Shown here in pieces: positions 49,255-61,710 of a stretch of 64,000 bases of DNA. The notes under the pieces are model-generated. The model saw only the letters and a program-made list of their open reading frames with translations, ran no database searches and had not been told where the DNA came from. The stretch comes from Melastoma dodecandrum (taxonomy: Eukaryota > Streptophyta > Magnoliopsida > Myrtales > Melastomataceae): positions 1,773,501-1,837,500 of the forward strand of contig JARUPY010000539.1 in NCBI GenBank assembly GCA_029817715.1, given 5' to 3'. Within the stretch, counting starts at the first letter, position 1. Each line of letters starts with the position of its first letter. The translations under genes were made by a program, and so were the position numbers.

Positions 49255-52200
49255 TTCGGGATCCTTTTCTTCCCGAGTCCCAGAGATTCACACCAACCTT
49301 GGACTAGTAAGAAAGGGATGGTGGGATTGTTCGGGAGCAGCAAATCAAACTGAAAACTCTGCTACTCAACCACAGAGAAGCACCCCCGACACCTTTTCAG
49401 GATGATTTATCATCAATCCTTACTTCCTCACTTATTCCGATCCCTGCAAGAAACAAAAAGGAAACCAAAGTTGGATTCAATGAAACGAAGGGACGCATGC
49501 AACTCTGGATATGAACCATAAGGAAGACTGCTGCTGCTAAAACTGCTTGCATGCTCTTCATTTGAACCTATCTTGGTCAATACCATGAAAATCTGAGGAA
49601 GGAGGGGATCAGAGTTGCTCCTCTTTTTCGATCAAAACATCATCACTCAACTCCTCCCTCGAATGAAAAGTCAAACACCCTTCTCCCCTTTCCCAAGTTG
49701 GAAGCCTGCAGCAACCCTGTCTGAAGAAGAAGAAGAAGAACAACAGCAACCATCTCACTCCCACCCCCTGGAGTCAGTCAGTCAGTCAGTAACACCTCCA
49801 TTTAATAAACAAAAAAAAAAAAACCCACTTTATAACCCAACCTCTGTCTCCACTAATTTAGGCTCGAGTAAAAAATTGATGGGTTTTGATTGGATCCAGA
49901 TCTGCTGCTGCTGCTGCAGTTGATTGTCGTATGGAATAATAATTGAACACTACCTGTGCTCTGCTCATATTTGATAATCAAATCATCCAAGTCAAGCGTT
50001 TTTTGTGCCCTATCTCTCTCTCTAGTTTCCTATTTTGTATTTTTTTTAATTGGGATTGTCAATCAATCAGGAAAATAGATTGTATATACGTAGATGAAAT
50101 GAAATGATGGAAAACAGGGAATCCCCCCCATCTCCATCATCACCACCAGACCACCACTCACATTAGGTGGAGTCTGAGTCAGCCTTTTGATTATTGAAAG
50201 CCAGCCGATATTATTCAAATGCAAACCCCCCCCCCCCGCCACCCCCTCGGGTGAATTTTTTTTTAAATTACATCTCATTATTATTAAACACCATACATTA
50301 TTGATCCCCTAAAATACATATATTAATTAATAAAAAATTACACTTAATTTTGTTTTTTTAAATGATATAATATCATTCAGCTCGCTATAGGTAGACAGAC
50401 TCAAGTAGCCCTCCCTCCTTTTTTTCCACGGGACACAATGATTCCCGCCCACCATCCATCCATCCATCCATCCATCTGGGTGTGCTCTTGAATCATTTTC
50501 TTGGACCAATCTATGTGCGATATGCCGTGACATAAAAATAATCACATGTCGGACAGGGACACATTCATTCTCCTCCGATATGACACCCTTTAGACTAGTT
50601 TTTGAATAGTAATTCCGAAATCTTCTGTATGTATCAAGTAGTATTAAAGTCGATTATTATCCTTCCAGATACAAATTATCTGCGAGAGGTGAGGGCAACC
50701 GAAGTTGCCAACGAGGACGATAGAGAAGTATATGGAGCAGGTTAAGGTAGTGCCTAGCAGCTAGTCCTCGACTAGCTTCGTTTTGGTCCAAAATGACGGA
50801 TTCTTTTAGCTCCCCCATCTTCTTTCCCAGTTTCTCTCGTCCGAGAGATGACTCTCTGAGAAAAGCTTTTTGGGATGTTTTTGTTCCTAACAAAAAGCTT
50901 TCTTTTGGTTCTATTTCATATCACGTGATGTTTTTGAAATAATCTATGACACTACGATTAAGCATGAGATGATTACCTTTGGACATCCTGTTAGTTTTAA
51001 GGCCCAGTAGAAATAAAAATTTCAACCTTTATGTTCAAAATAATCAGATTGTGGTACATGTATTATATTATAAGAAAATATATAATAAAATTTTTATCTG
51101 AAAACCGTATCTTATAATTTTCGGCGAAACAAAAACTGTAATCAGGAACAATCGATCGAGAGCCCCACATGTGACTCCTCTGGCGGTATCCACACGTACG
51201 TGATCACGAACACTTGACAATCCGATAGGTGATAGCCTCTTGGATCGACGAAGAAGAAAAATACGGAAGCAACACTTGAATCTTACATGCTCTTTTTTTT
51301 TAGGAAATTTTCTACAGTTTTCGGACAATCCCCTCACTATTTTTCATTTCTCTTTTGATGCTCAAACACTCGAAACATTAGACAATCTCACGTCTAATTA
51401 CATTTTCTTCCCATCAATATCTTAACGCATCAAAAAAATTTAAATTTTTATCCGTTACATTACTAATTAATCATTAATGCTAAAAATGTAACGAATGTAT
51501 TCATTAAATAATATTTTTAAATTGATTCCCTTATTCCATGAGGGAGGAATAAAGTATTAAACTAATTAATGCAAAATAGTTTCAACCATTACGTAAACTA
51601 CATGCATTAATCTAATTAGATAAAATTATTCTTAAGTAAAACATCTTGGATATAATATATAAATAAATGCTTAATATTTATTTCATATCCTTTATTTTAA
51701 TATAATACGACCCGAATAAATCCATATTCGTTCTTGGTCTATTTATTTGCTTCCGATATTTCAGAATAAATTAATAATCCAATTAATTCTAATTCTGAAA
51801 CAAAATAATTAATTTTATTATCCGCTAAAATAATCAATAATATAATGTCGTGTCGACGTGTTATATGTGCAACCCTCTTTTTCCTATACACGAAGGTAGT
51901 GTAAATCCATACACAAACTAAGGTAACCATCTAACAACAGTTTTTAGTCACCCAACGTGTTAGGATAATGATCATAAATCATATACCACTATGAACCGAT
52001 TACTGTGCAATTCAATCTATTCATCTAACCGACATCCCAATTAATTCGGCGCAAAAATACGTCATCACCAAATTAATTGTTTTACTTGATTACTAACATA
52101 TAATATGCTCACTTGAATGTAAAACATTCCTCCCATGGCCATGGATTTTAGAGTCACTAATATTTCTATCAGGTGGCCTAGATGTCAACTCTCTAATCCA

Positions 52201-54730
52201 AAAGAGCGATGAATCCTATATTGACTCAACACTACTCTCTCTACGCTTTGTCGCACACCCAACGATCGTATTACTCACAATTCGGTTATAGACTGCTTTT
52301 AGCGACGTCAAAGTGCACAAACTTCACGCATAGAATAAATAGTATGGTCATCCTTTTTATTTCTCTTTTAAATAATCAAAAAAGAAAGAGAAGACTTGTC
52401 GGGGGCGGGGGCACATAATGTCAAAGAAGTCTGTCCTCCCACCAAAAAATGCACATGCTATTATTGTCCCCATAATTTTAGGAATTAAGATAGAAAGGAG
52501 GAGGTGCACATGGTGGGGGGCACGGCACCATCCGTGAATCTGGTGGAGGGTAAATAACATAGACAGCAAAAGTAACAATGCAAGAATATATGCAGTCGGG
52601 ACTATAAAATTATTATTCATGTAATAATATCCTGGCAGGCCCCCAAATTTCGAGAAATCATTCCGAAACAGTGCTCCTATTTTGGTATTTTCTTTATATC
52701 ACAAAGGGAGAAGTGATCGATCCTTTATATCAAGAAAATGGGGCCGCTTCTGCCGTTGTTTCGGTACAATTATCGTTCTTGGGACGTAGAAAGAAAAAGT
52801 TCTTCCCTTTGTCCATGCATGAAGACATTCCCCCCCTCCCCGGTCCGTTTTCTTTATTCTTTTCCTTTTATCCGCCACGTGAATCATTTCGCCTTCGCTA
52901 CGTCCTCCTATCCGTTCCGAAAACCGTTAACACCCCCGAAATCACTCCGATGGGGCTGTGCCTGAAGCGCGCCGAGGACATACAAACAAAACTCTTCTTA
53001 GTTTCCTTCAACATATCATCACCTAACCTTCCTTCTCTCTATCGACTACTTCTCATGTCAGCCTTTCAAGTTGTTCACGGAAAAGGCGTCAGCTCGTGGC
53101 TGATCCCGCCGTTGGTTTCTATACTCAATCCATCTCGACTGCAGTTCATTCCATTTAGCGAAATCATATGGTTGGTTGGTATCATTCTGATCCTCCTTCA
53201 AGAATCGTGTTAGGGTTTAGAAATACAATAAGAGAGATCTTATTGTGCTCCTCTTTCTTTCACTCCTTTACTTTTCTTTCTTTTTGTGGCGCACCAATAA
53301 AGAGGAATAATAATTGATGGGCGGGCGACAATTGGAAGTGGAGTCTTTTATACTTATTTTCTTAAAAAAAGAAAGATCCTTTTTTTTGGCCTTATTTAAT
53401 TGAATGAAACTAATAATAGATTTTGGATGATTGATGGGTGAGCCGATAATGACCCCGGGGGGACAACCAAGCCTGTCTGACTATAAACAAAGAATAATAT
53501 ATTGCTATGTCCTTAAGAAATGGATAGAATGAATGAAATCCTTCTCGTAGAAACATTAATTGGTCATATTTATAGAATATTCTTTTCAGATACTTCTGCA
53601 TCATCTAAATAAATTGGGACAGGACTAATTCAACGTATGCCTGATTATATATATATATATCCACTTTTGGCATGTCTAATCATTGGATCGAAAACATCAG
53701 CAAGAAGGGATTAGAGTTTTGAGACATATGAGATTTCGTATAATTAATCAATCTAATGATGTGGTGGTGGAGAGAAATTGAATCTTTTTGTAAGTGGAGA
53801 TGTCATCCTCATGTTCACTAAAGCTGACCATGTTCACTGCAAACATCTGTTCATATATTTGAATGGCAGGGGATGGTACGTTCATGCATCATCATGGCTG
53901 TGACGCTTACAAATTTCCCATTCAAGTGATTGTTAGTGGGACCACTTCAGTTTCCATGTTATAATCCAACCTCCTCCTTGGTCGCCTCCTTTCTTCAACT
54001 TCGATACCGGGTGTCCGAGCCTAGTTTTACTTAGGCAGCTTTCCTTGGACGTTGTTATTGATGACTTCACTCCCAATTTTAACCGATGGTTATGCAGTAC
54101 CGATGTCATCATCATATGAGACGTAGGCGTGCGTGCTAGGAGTTCTGGATATGAATGCCGTCTGCGTCGGGGATATGGCTGGGAGTGTGAATCCGGGGAC
54201 CATTAATGAACATCAGATCGGAGCACTACGTTGTTCCGAGACAAAGTTGTTAGCTTGAGTTGGGCCGGGCAACGATGGCCTGCTTGTTGTTTGCGAAGTG
54301 CGAACTGGAAAGAGATATTTGCTTCTTCTTTTTTTCACCGACTTGATCAAAAGCCCAAACAAGGGGGAGTCGTTGGAGTTTATGTTATTACAACCTCAGC
54401 GCAAGTCAGTCTGGGGCTTATGATGACTGGAGTTTCGGGAAAAGCATCCCCAGCCCAGGTAAGTGTTAGAAGGGAACGAAGCGAAGTGGTGGTAGTCGTG
54501 AGAAACGTGCAAGGAAAGACAAGCTTTGCCCCGCCGCCCCCGCCTCCCCCTGTCTCGCTGTTCTTTCCAAACCCCTGTGATGACCCTCCAGTCAGCCGGA
54601 TAAGAGGTTGAGTATCTTCCATGTGCTTCAATTCCTCTTGCTCGCTTCGTTTTGATTATTGATTCCCGAGTTGAATTAGGGTGTCTGCGTTTCATTTGGT
54701 TTGTTTCAGAATTCTGCTCCCTCCTTGGTA
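49255..54730. other. Intergenic region between the CCCH gene and PPH
   Basis: The left end (to about 50000) looks like the CCCH gene's 5' UTR and promoter, with CT-rich, CAG/CTG and CAGT repeats. From 50050 to 54200 the DNA is mostly AT-rich without recognised genes. It contains a poly-C run at 50226-50237 and a CCAT repeat at about 50452-50475. A 180-codon open frame lies at 52671-53213 (plus) and resembles no family. The right end holds the PPH 5' UTR with a likely intron 54459-54709. Confidence 0.45.
50452..50475. repeat. (CCAT)n microsatellite
   Basis: Six CCAT units in a row in non-coding DNA. Confidence 0.85.
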
Positions 54731-56679
54731 ATGGAAGTGATATCCTATAGTTCTGCATCATGTCCTTGTATCTCCGATTCGGGGAGGAAAATTCCGTGTG
54801 CTCTTCGGCCTAAGAAGCTTCCTGCTCGTGGAAGAAGCAAGTTTTTCTTGGTTAATTTTGCTAGCCAACATGGATCTGCGAGATTTGCTATAGCCAGTCA
54901 TTTCAGGCAGAACGTTGGGGTTAACGGTTCTGACTCTTTGAAAGTCGTCCGACATCCTAGAAAATCTTATTCGAGGGCGTTTGGCGAGAGTTACAGCGGT
55001 CATGCAATTGGCGATGGGGAGGATGCTCTACGTGCTTCCGAAGACGGGGGTGTCATACCGAAAGTGCTCATTCCAGGTCTGCCTGATAAATCCCGGGGCG
55101 AGCATGAAGCTTCTGTCCACAGCTGCTTTTGGGAATGGAAACCCAAATTCACTGTCCACTATGAGAAGGCCGGGTGTGAGAACCTCGAATCCCCTCAGAT
55201 GTTGTTTCTTCCTGGATTCGGGGTTGGTTCATTTCACTATGAGAAGCAACTGAAGGATTTGGGACGTGGTTATAGAGTATGGTCACTGGACTTTCTCGGC
55301 CAGGGAAAGTCGTTGCCTTTTGAAGATCCTGCCCCTAAATCTCGAAGTGGAAAATCCGAGGAGGGAGGCGACTCCTCATGGGGTTTTGGTGAGGAAAGCG
55401 AGGCGTGGGCAAGTCAGCTGGTGTATTCGATAGATCTATGGCAGGAACAAGTTCGACATTTCGTCGAAGAGGTACATATATTCGTTCATGTGAAACATGG
55501 ATTGGATCGTTCACATCTGAATCTAAACCGATCAATTTGCTCTCAGGTCATCAAAGAGCCAGTTTACATTGTCGGTAATTCGCTTGGAGGATATGTGGCT
55601 CTTTACTTTGCAGCTTGCTATCCTCATTTGGTCAAGGGTGTCATGCTGCTCAACGCCACTCCCTTTTGGGGGTTTCTTCCGAATCCCGTGAAATCTCCAC
55701 GATTCGCCAGGATCTTCCCTTGGGCTGGAACATTTCCATTGCCTTCTGGAGTGAGAAAACTCACTGAAATCGTGTAAGTCTTCCATTCCAGAACTGCATG
55801 CTAGTAAAAGGACATTCGTGACACAGCGCATTGATCCGAACATTCAGTTCTTTATTCATGAAACCGCTATTTCCACGAGCTCGATTGCTTAAATTAATAC
55901 ATTGGTGAATGCAACAGTTGGGAGAAGATAAGTGATCCAAAAAGCATTGCCGAGGTATTGAGACAGGTCTATGCGGATCACACGATTAATGTTGACAAAG
56001 TCTTCTCGCGTATACTGGAGACAACACAACATCCAGCAGCTGCCGCTTCCTTTGCCTCCATCATGTTTGCTCCTCAGGGTGAACTATCTTTCGGCGACTC
56101 TCTGTCCATGTAAGATTATAGATGCCGAAGCTTTCGCCTTGTTTATGTTTCCCAACGAGAATTTTGTGTTACTCCATGCTAAGGTGTTGAGAACTCGCGC
56201 TTTCAGGTGCAAAATCAACAATGTACCGATCTGTCTGGTGTACGGAAAAGAAGACCCGTGGGTGAAGCCGATATGGGGTCGTCAGATAAAGAGACAAATA
56301 CCCGAAGCCCCCTACTATGAAATCAGCCCGGCTGGCCATTGTCCGCATGACGAAGTCCCGGAGGTACGTGCACCGCGCCTTGCGACATACTCTTGTTCTC
56401 TAGACATCTTCAAGAAACCGATAATCACGTCCTCTGCAGGTTGTGAATCATCTGCTGAGGGGATGGATCAAGAACCTGGAGTCACGGGGATCTGCATCAT
56501 TACCTCTGATCGACGACCCGCAGAACCTAAACAGAAACATAGATAGGGACATGGAATTCATCAGAGGAGGCGAGAAGAAGGTGGTGCGTGTGAGGTTTGT
56601 GGGGTCGACAGCCTTGGTTTGGGAGAGATTAGGCTCTTTCATCAGCTCTCGGTTGGGAAAACTAAAACTAGGGGGATGA
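54731..56679 (+). CDS. PPH: Pheophytinase, chloroplastic (alpha/beta hydrolase)
   Basis: Removes phytol from pheophytin during chlorophyll breakdown in plastids. Exons: 54731-55471, 55547-55773, 55918-56109, 56207-56363 and 56440-56679, giving 518 residues. The start MEVISYSS matches known PPH starts. The first 60 or so residues are basic and Ser-rich, like a transit peptide. Diagnostic PPH blocks: VLIPGLPDKS, MLFLPGFGVGSFHYEKQL, the nucleophile elbow GNSLGGYVALYFAA (Ser 259), LNATPFWGFLPNP, VYGKEDPWVKP and SPAGHCPHDEVPE with the catalytic His. Upstream, frame 54231-54458 joins in phase through an intron (54459-54709) to an in-frame extension, but the family start argues for 54731. The last 70 residues diverge from Arabidopsis PPH. 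Confidence 0.93.
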
Positions 56680-57602
56680 TTCATTCACGGGGCTTGTGTA
56701 AATTGCCGCAATGTAAACATGACAATGTGTGCAGCTGCAGAAATGATAGTTAATTTTGAAGAAGTCTCTGATGGATTCGTCCATTCTGGGGTTCTTCGCA
56801 TAAATGACTCCCGCCGAATCGAAACTCTTTGCAGCGTTTCGTGAGCCAAACGGGCGAATTTCTTATCTTCTTGATGGAACTCCGGTCAACGAAGCTGGGT
56901 TTCCAGCCGGAGATGGCGACAGGGACGGCGAGACGACGTCTTTTAGTAAGTTTCGGTCCCGCAAAATCCCAAGGAAGATTGATGCTAAGCAATCCTTGTC
57001 GCCAGGGCTGCATCTTCCTCCTGTTTCTTGCTCGGAGCAAAGATCAGAGCTTTCCTTGTCCAAGAAATGGTGCGTCTACGTCTTTCTGTTAGGAATGTGA
57101 TCCGAAGTTGAAATTTTGGAGAATCTGGTAGATAATATCACGTAAAATATTATCTTAGATTCTATTGTCTATTATAAATAGACGGAATGTTCAGAACTTT
57201 GAATAGAAGAGATGAATGGGTTAGTGCGATGTAGACGTTCCGGATCTCTTGTGAGTCACTGTGTGTCGGACATTGTTTTCCCTCCCCAACACTTTCTTCC
57301 CATCTCGTCTCCCTTCAATATCTATGTCGTTTGGTGATTACTTGTTCGCTGTCGCGATTGCCGTTTGGCCCGCCCGTTTGGTGATTACTTGTTCGCCATC
57401 GCGACTGCCGTCGTTTTTCTTCCTCATCCCTGGATAGTCGTCCAGGATTATGCGTATCATCAGAGTTTTGCAAAGTTCACCCGCCATTAGGATTAGAATT
57501 ATCGGCTTCCGGCGGATGGTTTGGTTGTTTAGCGTGGTGTTACTTGAACCCGCGAGTTTCTAATCATTCGTGTCTTTGCCCTTCGAAGATTGAGGCAGCA
57601 CA
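56680..57602. other. Region between PPH and the small unknown gene
   Basis: About 920 bp. It includes an open frame at 56804-57100 (plus, MTPAESKLFAAFREPNGRIS) with protein-like start but no recognised relatives and no supporting splice structure. The rest looks like promoter or UTR sequence; a near-duplicate phrase CCCGTTTGGTGATTACTTGT occurs around 57328-57350 and 57370-57395. Confidence 0.35.
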
Positions 57603-57974
57603 ATGGCGAGCTCAACGGACGAGCTAAGGCGACCCAAGCTGGCCAGCCATGGGTTTGTGCCTGCATCATTCAGGGCATCAATGACCAAAGTGAAGGTAAT
57701 ATGTAGACGAATTGGTTCTTAGGTCTTGTTTAATGAAACCCAGGTCTGTGAGAGCAGTTTCTTAGCACGACACGCTCGATCACTTTTGCAGTTTACGAGT
57801 TCGAATCGAAATGGAAAATGTTCTCGAGGAAAGCCTCCCACCGAAGATCACCCAGCGACGTTAAAGAGCAAACAGAAGGCAGGTCTGTCGAGCAGGAATG
57901 CGGCAGTAGATAAGGTTAAGGGTGTCTTTGACTGCAGCCATTTGGTAATCGATTGGGAGAGGAGCTTTTCATAG
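57603..57974 (+). CDS. Hypothetical small two-exon gene (91 residues)
   Basis: Exons 57603-57695 and 57792-57974, joined at AAG|GTAATA and TTTGCAG|TTT, give MASSTDELRRPKLASHGFVP and onward to VIDWERSFS. The product is basic, without membrane segments or recognised motifs, and rich in Lys, Arg and Ser. I do not recognise the family. Support is a good ATG context (CACAATGGCG), clean splice sites and frame continuity; without conservation it remains tentative. Confidence 0.4.
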
Positions 57975-58747
57975 TTCGACTTCTTCGCCACCACATCACA
58001 TACACTTAATTCTCAAGGTATAACTTCTTCCTATCATATAGAAATCTCATACACATTCCACAGAATGATGCCACAATTGCTTCCACTTCCAGGGTGCTGC
58101 TGCTACAAACAAAAGCTTCAACCATTGGGAAAGACTGACAGAAACAGTTGGGCGAGGACACATATGGGGTCAAAGAAAAGGGTATGGTGAAAATTTGGAG
58201 CGGAGTTCCCTCCACTGCACGGCACATTAATTGCTCAACTCATCATCTTTGTCTTTAGTTCTTGTGGAGGCAAGACAAAGTGCAGAAGGTAGTCAGTCCT
58301 TCCCTTATGTCTTGTAGTTTCCTTACTGGGGAAGTTCAACTGCTGCTTTCTGGTTGTTGTTTGGGTAGATGATGAGTCCTGGGACAGGAGTTTGGATACT
58401 AATAACTTGTTATAGCAAAAGCCTTTGGTTTGGCCCCTTCAATGTTTGACTTCAACAGGGAAAGAAAGGCGGCAAGGCATTGGCAGCCAGCTGAGGGGCA
58501 TCCCCCCGACCAACCATGTCTTCTCTCTCCATTCCCTCAGCGGAATCCAAGTGATTGATTGGCTTCATGTGACCCCCCAAAAGACTCCCACCTTTTCCTC
58601 ATGTTGGGTTAAAGCGAGTTTATCCCCATCCCCACCACCTCCACCCCAGATCGCCTTCTTCGTTCATCCCTTCCCCCCATCTCCCGAAATCTCCTGCAGA
58701 TTTGGAATTATTTGCCAAAGTTTGGAATCTTTTCTTCTTTTTTTGGG
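57975..58747. other. Promoter region of the kinase gene
   Basis: About 770 bp, pyrimidine-rich in the last 250 bp. No TATA box or other element is assigned with confidence. Confidence 0.4.
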
Positions 58748-60226
58748 ATGGGATACCTTTCGTGCAAGGCCCAGTCTTCAGTCTCCACCGCGAACTCCGT
58801 CTCCCCTTCTCCTTCTTCCTCCTCCACCTCCGACAAGCCCTTCAAGATCCAGCTTTTCAGCTACCGTGACCTTGAGGCCGCCACCGACGGGTTCTCCGAC
58901 CAGCGGCTCCTCGGCAAGGGCAGCCACGGCTATGTCTACAAGGCTTTCCTTTCCGGACGCTACGTCGCCATCAAGCGGCCCTCCAGGGGTCCCGAGGTTG
59001 CCGGCGAGGTCGACAACGAGATCGAGATCCTCTCCCAGATTCAGAGCCCCCGTCTGGTCAACCTTGTCGGGTTCTCCATCGATTCCCAGAGCAGGATCCT
59101 TGTTTTCGAGTTCATGAGCAACGGTACTCTCTACGACGTTCTTCATTCTGGTACTCGGAATCTTAGCTGGGGTCGTAGGATTCGGATGGCCTTGCTGGTT
59201 GCCAGGGCCATTGAGACTCTTCACTCGCAGAACCCGCCGGTTATCCACCGTGACATAAAGTCAGCTAATGTACTGATTGATCGGAACTTTGATGCCCGGT
59301 TGGGTGATTTTGGATTAGCTCTTAGATGCCATGTGAACGATTTCAGGCTTCTGTCGACTCCGCCGGCGGGTACGATGGGGTACCTTGATCCTCTGTACGT
59401 GACCCCCGATAACCTGAGTACTAAGACTGATGTGTTCAGCTTTGGGATCCTGTTGTTGGAGATTCTTAGTGGAAGGAAGGCGATCGACATGGGGCACTCC
59501 CCGCCCTCCATTGTTGACTGGGCGATCCCCCTGATTAAGAAGGGGAAGCTCTTGTGCATATATGATCCCAGGATCGCTCCGCCCAAGGATCCTCTTGTTA
59601 GGAAGCAGCTGGCTGTCGTCGCTGCCAAGTGCGTGAGGTCTTACAGGGAAAGGAGGCCATCGATGAAGGAAGTCGTCGGTTGGTTAACCAGCTTGAGTAA
59701 GTTAGTTCCCCTCCATTCATGGAATGGTTTTAACAATCCGTGCATGATGGTAGAGACAATGGGGCGGCCAGTAGAGTCAAGGAATACCGAGTTAAGTGCT
59801 CAACTCGAGAAGCTCGAATCAGGGTACTCAGACGTCTTGGACGGGAAATCTTGCCAGTCGACAACTAGGAATTCAAGGCGGGTGTACTCCGATTTAGGCT
59901 TCAGGAGCGATCTTATGGATCTCATGGCCAAAGGGGATGAACAGTCTGAAGCCAGGAACAGGCGCGACAGAACAGTTGCGACAGAGAATCAAGTGTGCAG
60001 CAGCTCTAGATTCGGCAGTGCAAGGTACACTAACAGGTGGGGAGCTCCGTCCAGACCACCACGACGCAGGGAAGATGATGTGGAGTCCGTTGGCAAGAGC
60101 CATCTGACAGCCAAAAGTGTAGAAAAATCGGCGGGAGAGGAGAAATCTGTAGTGCTTCAAGGCTCAAGTGAGGAGGTAAAAGCAGCAAGATTTGATCCTG
60201 ATGTGGATTCATACAAGGCTAGTTAG
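58748..60226 (+). CDS. Receptor-like cytoplasmic Ser/Thr kinase (At3g51990-like)
   Basis: Intronless protein kinase of 492 residues without signal peptide or membrane span. The start MGYLSCKAQSSVSTANS at 58748 matches the At3g51990/At5g23170 group; an upstream in-frame ATG at 58712 is less likely. Gly at position 2 and a nearby Cys could allow lipid attachment to the plasma membrane (inference). Kinase features: Gly loop GKGSHGYVYK (57-65), VAIK with Lys 76, IHRDIKSANVLI with Asp 169, DFGLA with Asp 187, and GTMGYLDPLY in place of the usual APE-containing segment. The C-terminal 150 residues are Ser/Arg-rich and probably disordered. All catalytic residues are present, so it should be active. 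Its signalling partner is unknown. Confidence 0.92.
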   Translation: MGYLSCKAQSSVSTANSVSPSPSSSSTSDKPFKIQLFSYRDLEAATDGFSDQRLLGKGSHGYVYKAFLSGRYVAIKRPSRGPEVAGEVDNEIEILSQIQSPRLVNLVGFSIDSQSRILVFEFMSNGTLYDVLHSGTRNLSWGRRIRMALLVARAIETLHSQNPPVIHRDIKSANVLIDRNFDARLGDFGLALRCHVNDFRLLSTPPAGTMGYLDPLYVTPDNLSTKTDVFSFGILLLEILSGRKAIDMGHSPPSIVDWAIPLIKKGKLLCIYDPRIAPPKDPLVRKQLAVVAAKCVRSYRERRPSMKEVVGWLTSLSKLVPLHSWNGFNNPCMMVETMGRPVESRNTELSAQLEKLESGYSDVLDGKSCQSTTRNSRRVYSDLGFRSDLMDLMAKGDEQSEARNRRDRTVATENQVCSSSRFGSARYTNRWGAPSRPPRRREDDVESVGKSHLTAKSVEKSAGEEKSVVLQGSSEEVKAARFDPDVDSYKAS

Positions 60227-60330
60227 TGGTTACTGGTTACTGGATTGTAGATAAAATTATTTCCTCATATTTCTTCAAGACAAAATTCAAATTAAAGATT
60301 AGGTGTAATTTTAGTGTTGGGGAGGGAAGT

Positions 60331-60350
60331 CCCCCCCCCCCCCCCCCCCC
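60331..60350. repeat. Poly-C run of 20 bp
   Basis: Twenty consecutive C on the plus strand, about 105 bp downstream of the kinase stop codon, probably within its 3' UTR. Confidence 0.9.
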
Positions 60351-60559
60351 TTTCTACACGATTTTCTACAAAATTCCTTGGGACGATGTTTCCCAAAAGT
60401 AAATTGAACATCTCGGGGCTAGGGAAGCGGCTAAAGTCCCGTCAGAGTTACCCGGTACTAAATTTTTGTCTTTTTCAATATGAATGTATAAATAAAATTA
60501 GTTTTTTTTAGCGACGTTCGCGAGGGAGTCACGAGCACATGACCCGGTTACTTTGGTGT

Positions 60560-61710
60560 GTGGATCAGCTTAAGCGCGTAATGATAACTCTATAAAAATA
60601 GAGTTAAGGGATCATGTTTAGACTTGATTTTGGTTAGTTTTAGGTATTTTAGTAGTTTAATTGTTAGGCATTTTTATTTATTTAATGTCTACTCACTTTC
60701 GTATACTTTGTTAGTAGTTTAAATGAGAGGAATAAGAGTTGGAGATAGAAGGAGGAGCCATGAAGAAGCTGCGGATCCGACCAGTCGGTGCAGCTGCAAC
60801 GGAGGTCAGTGCAGCTGTAGCAAAGGGTCGGACAAGGGACGGAGAAGTTGGTGCAGTTGCACCAAATTTCTGTGCAGCTGCACGGATCACTGGGAATCTT
60901 TTATTTCCAAATTTTTTCTAGATTTTTTAGGGTTATTTCCAGGACATATATAAAGACTTTTTCAATCCTTTTAGAGGGGGATTCGACCTAGGAGGGCTAT
61001 TGGAGAAAGAGCCGATGACGGAGATGATTCCACCTACTTTACTTTTCTTAGTTTTTTCTATGTAGATTTTGTTGTTGTCGTTTTTTTTAGTTATGAACTA
61101 AATCGTCTTTCTAGGGTTATGATGTAACCTCGTGTTCCTATGTAATTCGTGAACCTTCTTCCTTTATGTGATTCGAATTTTTAATAATTATTTATCCAAT
61201 CATGCTCTTAATGCTTGTTAAATGACTGATCACCCTTTAACATTGATTCGATAACCTAGTGAGACTCGGGAGGATAGTCTAGGTTAGATCTGGAATTGGA
61301 TAGCCTAAGAAGTCTATGTGTTGGGAAACAGGGCTTTAGTGTGAAGGATAAGGATATACCGGAACACACCCATCACTAGCTCCTTGCCTAGGAATAGAGT
61401 AGGGAATTCGATACATGGTGGTACATTTTCGGATGTTCGGGAGGACTACGGGGAGAGTCTAGCAACCTATCCTAGCAATTGTAATAATTTGATAGCGTTA
61501 GGAAGAAAGGGATCTGGTGCAAAAGATGCAAGGGGAAGTCGGATGTCCTAAATATTATTATCACTTGTAAGCCTTCGTTGTTCTCTTTTATTTCTTGCTT
61601 TTACTTAAAATCAACTTTTCTTCTGCTTGACCTCGACCGACTGTCGAGAACGACGCTAGGAGTAATTTGTCAGTGCAATTCTCTGTGTGATCGACCATTG
61701 TTTGCCCTTG
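60560..61710 (+). mobile_element. Probable LTR-retrotransposon remnant (LTR region)
   Basis: The style of sequence matches plant LTR leaders: CTAGGGTTATGATGTAACCT near 61113, ATAACCTAGTGAGACTCGGG near 61251, then GACCTCGACCGACTGTCGAG and TTCTCTGTGTGATCGACC near 61630-61697. Imperfect TGCAGCTGCA repeats occur at about 60788-60885. Neither terminal dinucleotides, target duplication, primer-binding site nor gag/pol was found, so borders are approximate and the call is from sequence style only. Confidence 0.35.

Noticed and set aside
58425..59117. Plus-strand open frame of 230 codons overlapping the kinase start
   Set aside because: Out-of-phase overlap with the kinase domain; Pro/Ser-rich shadow.
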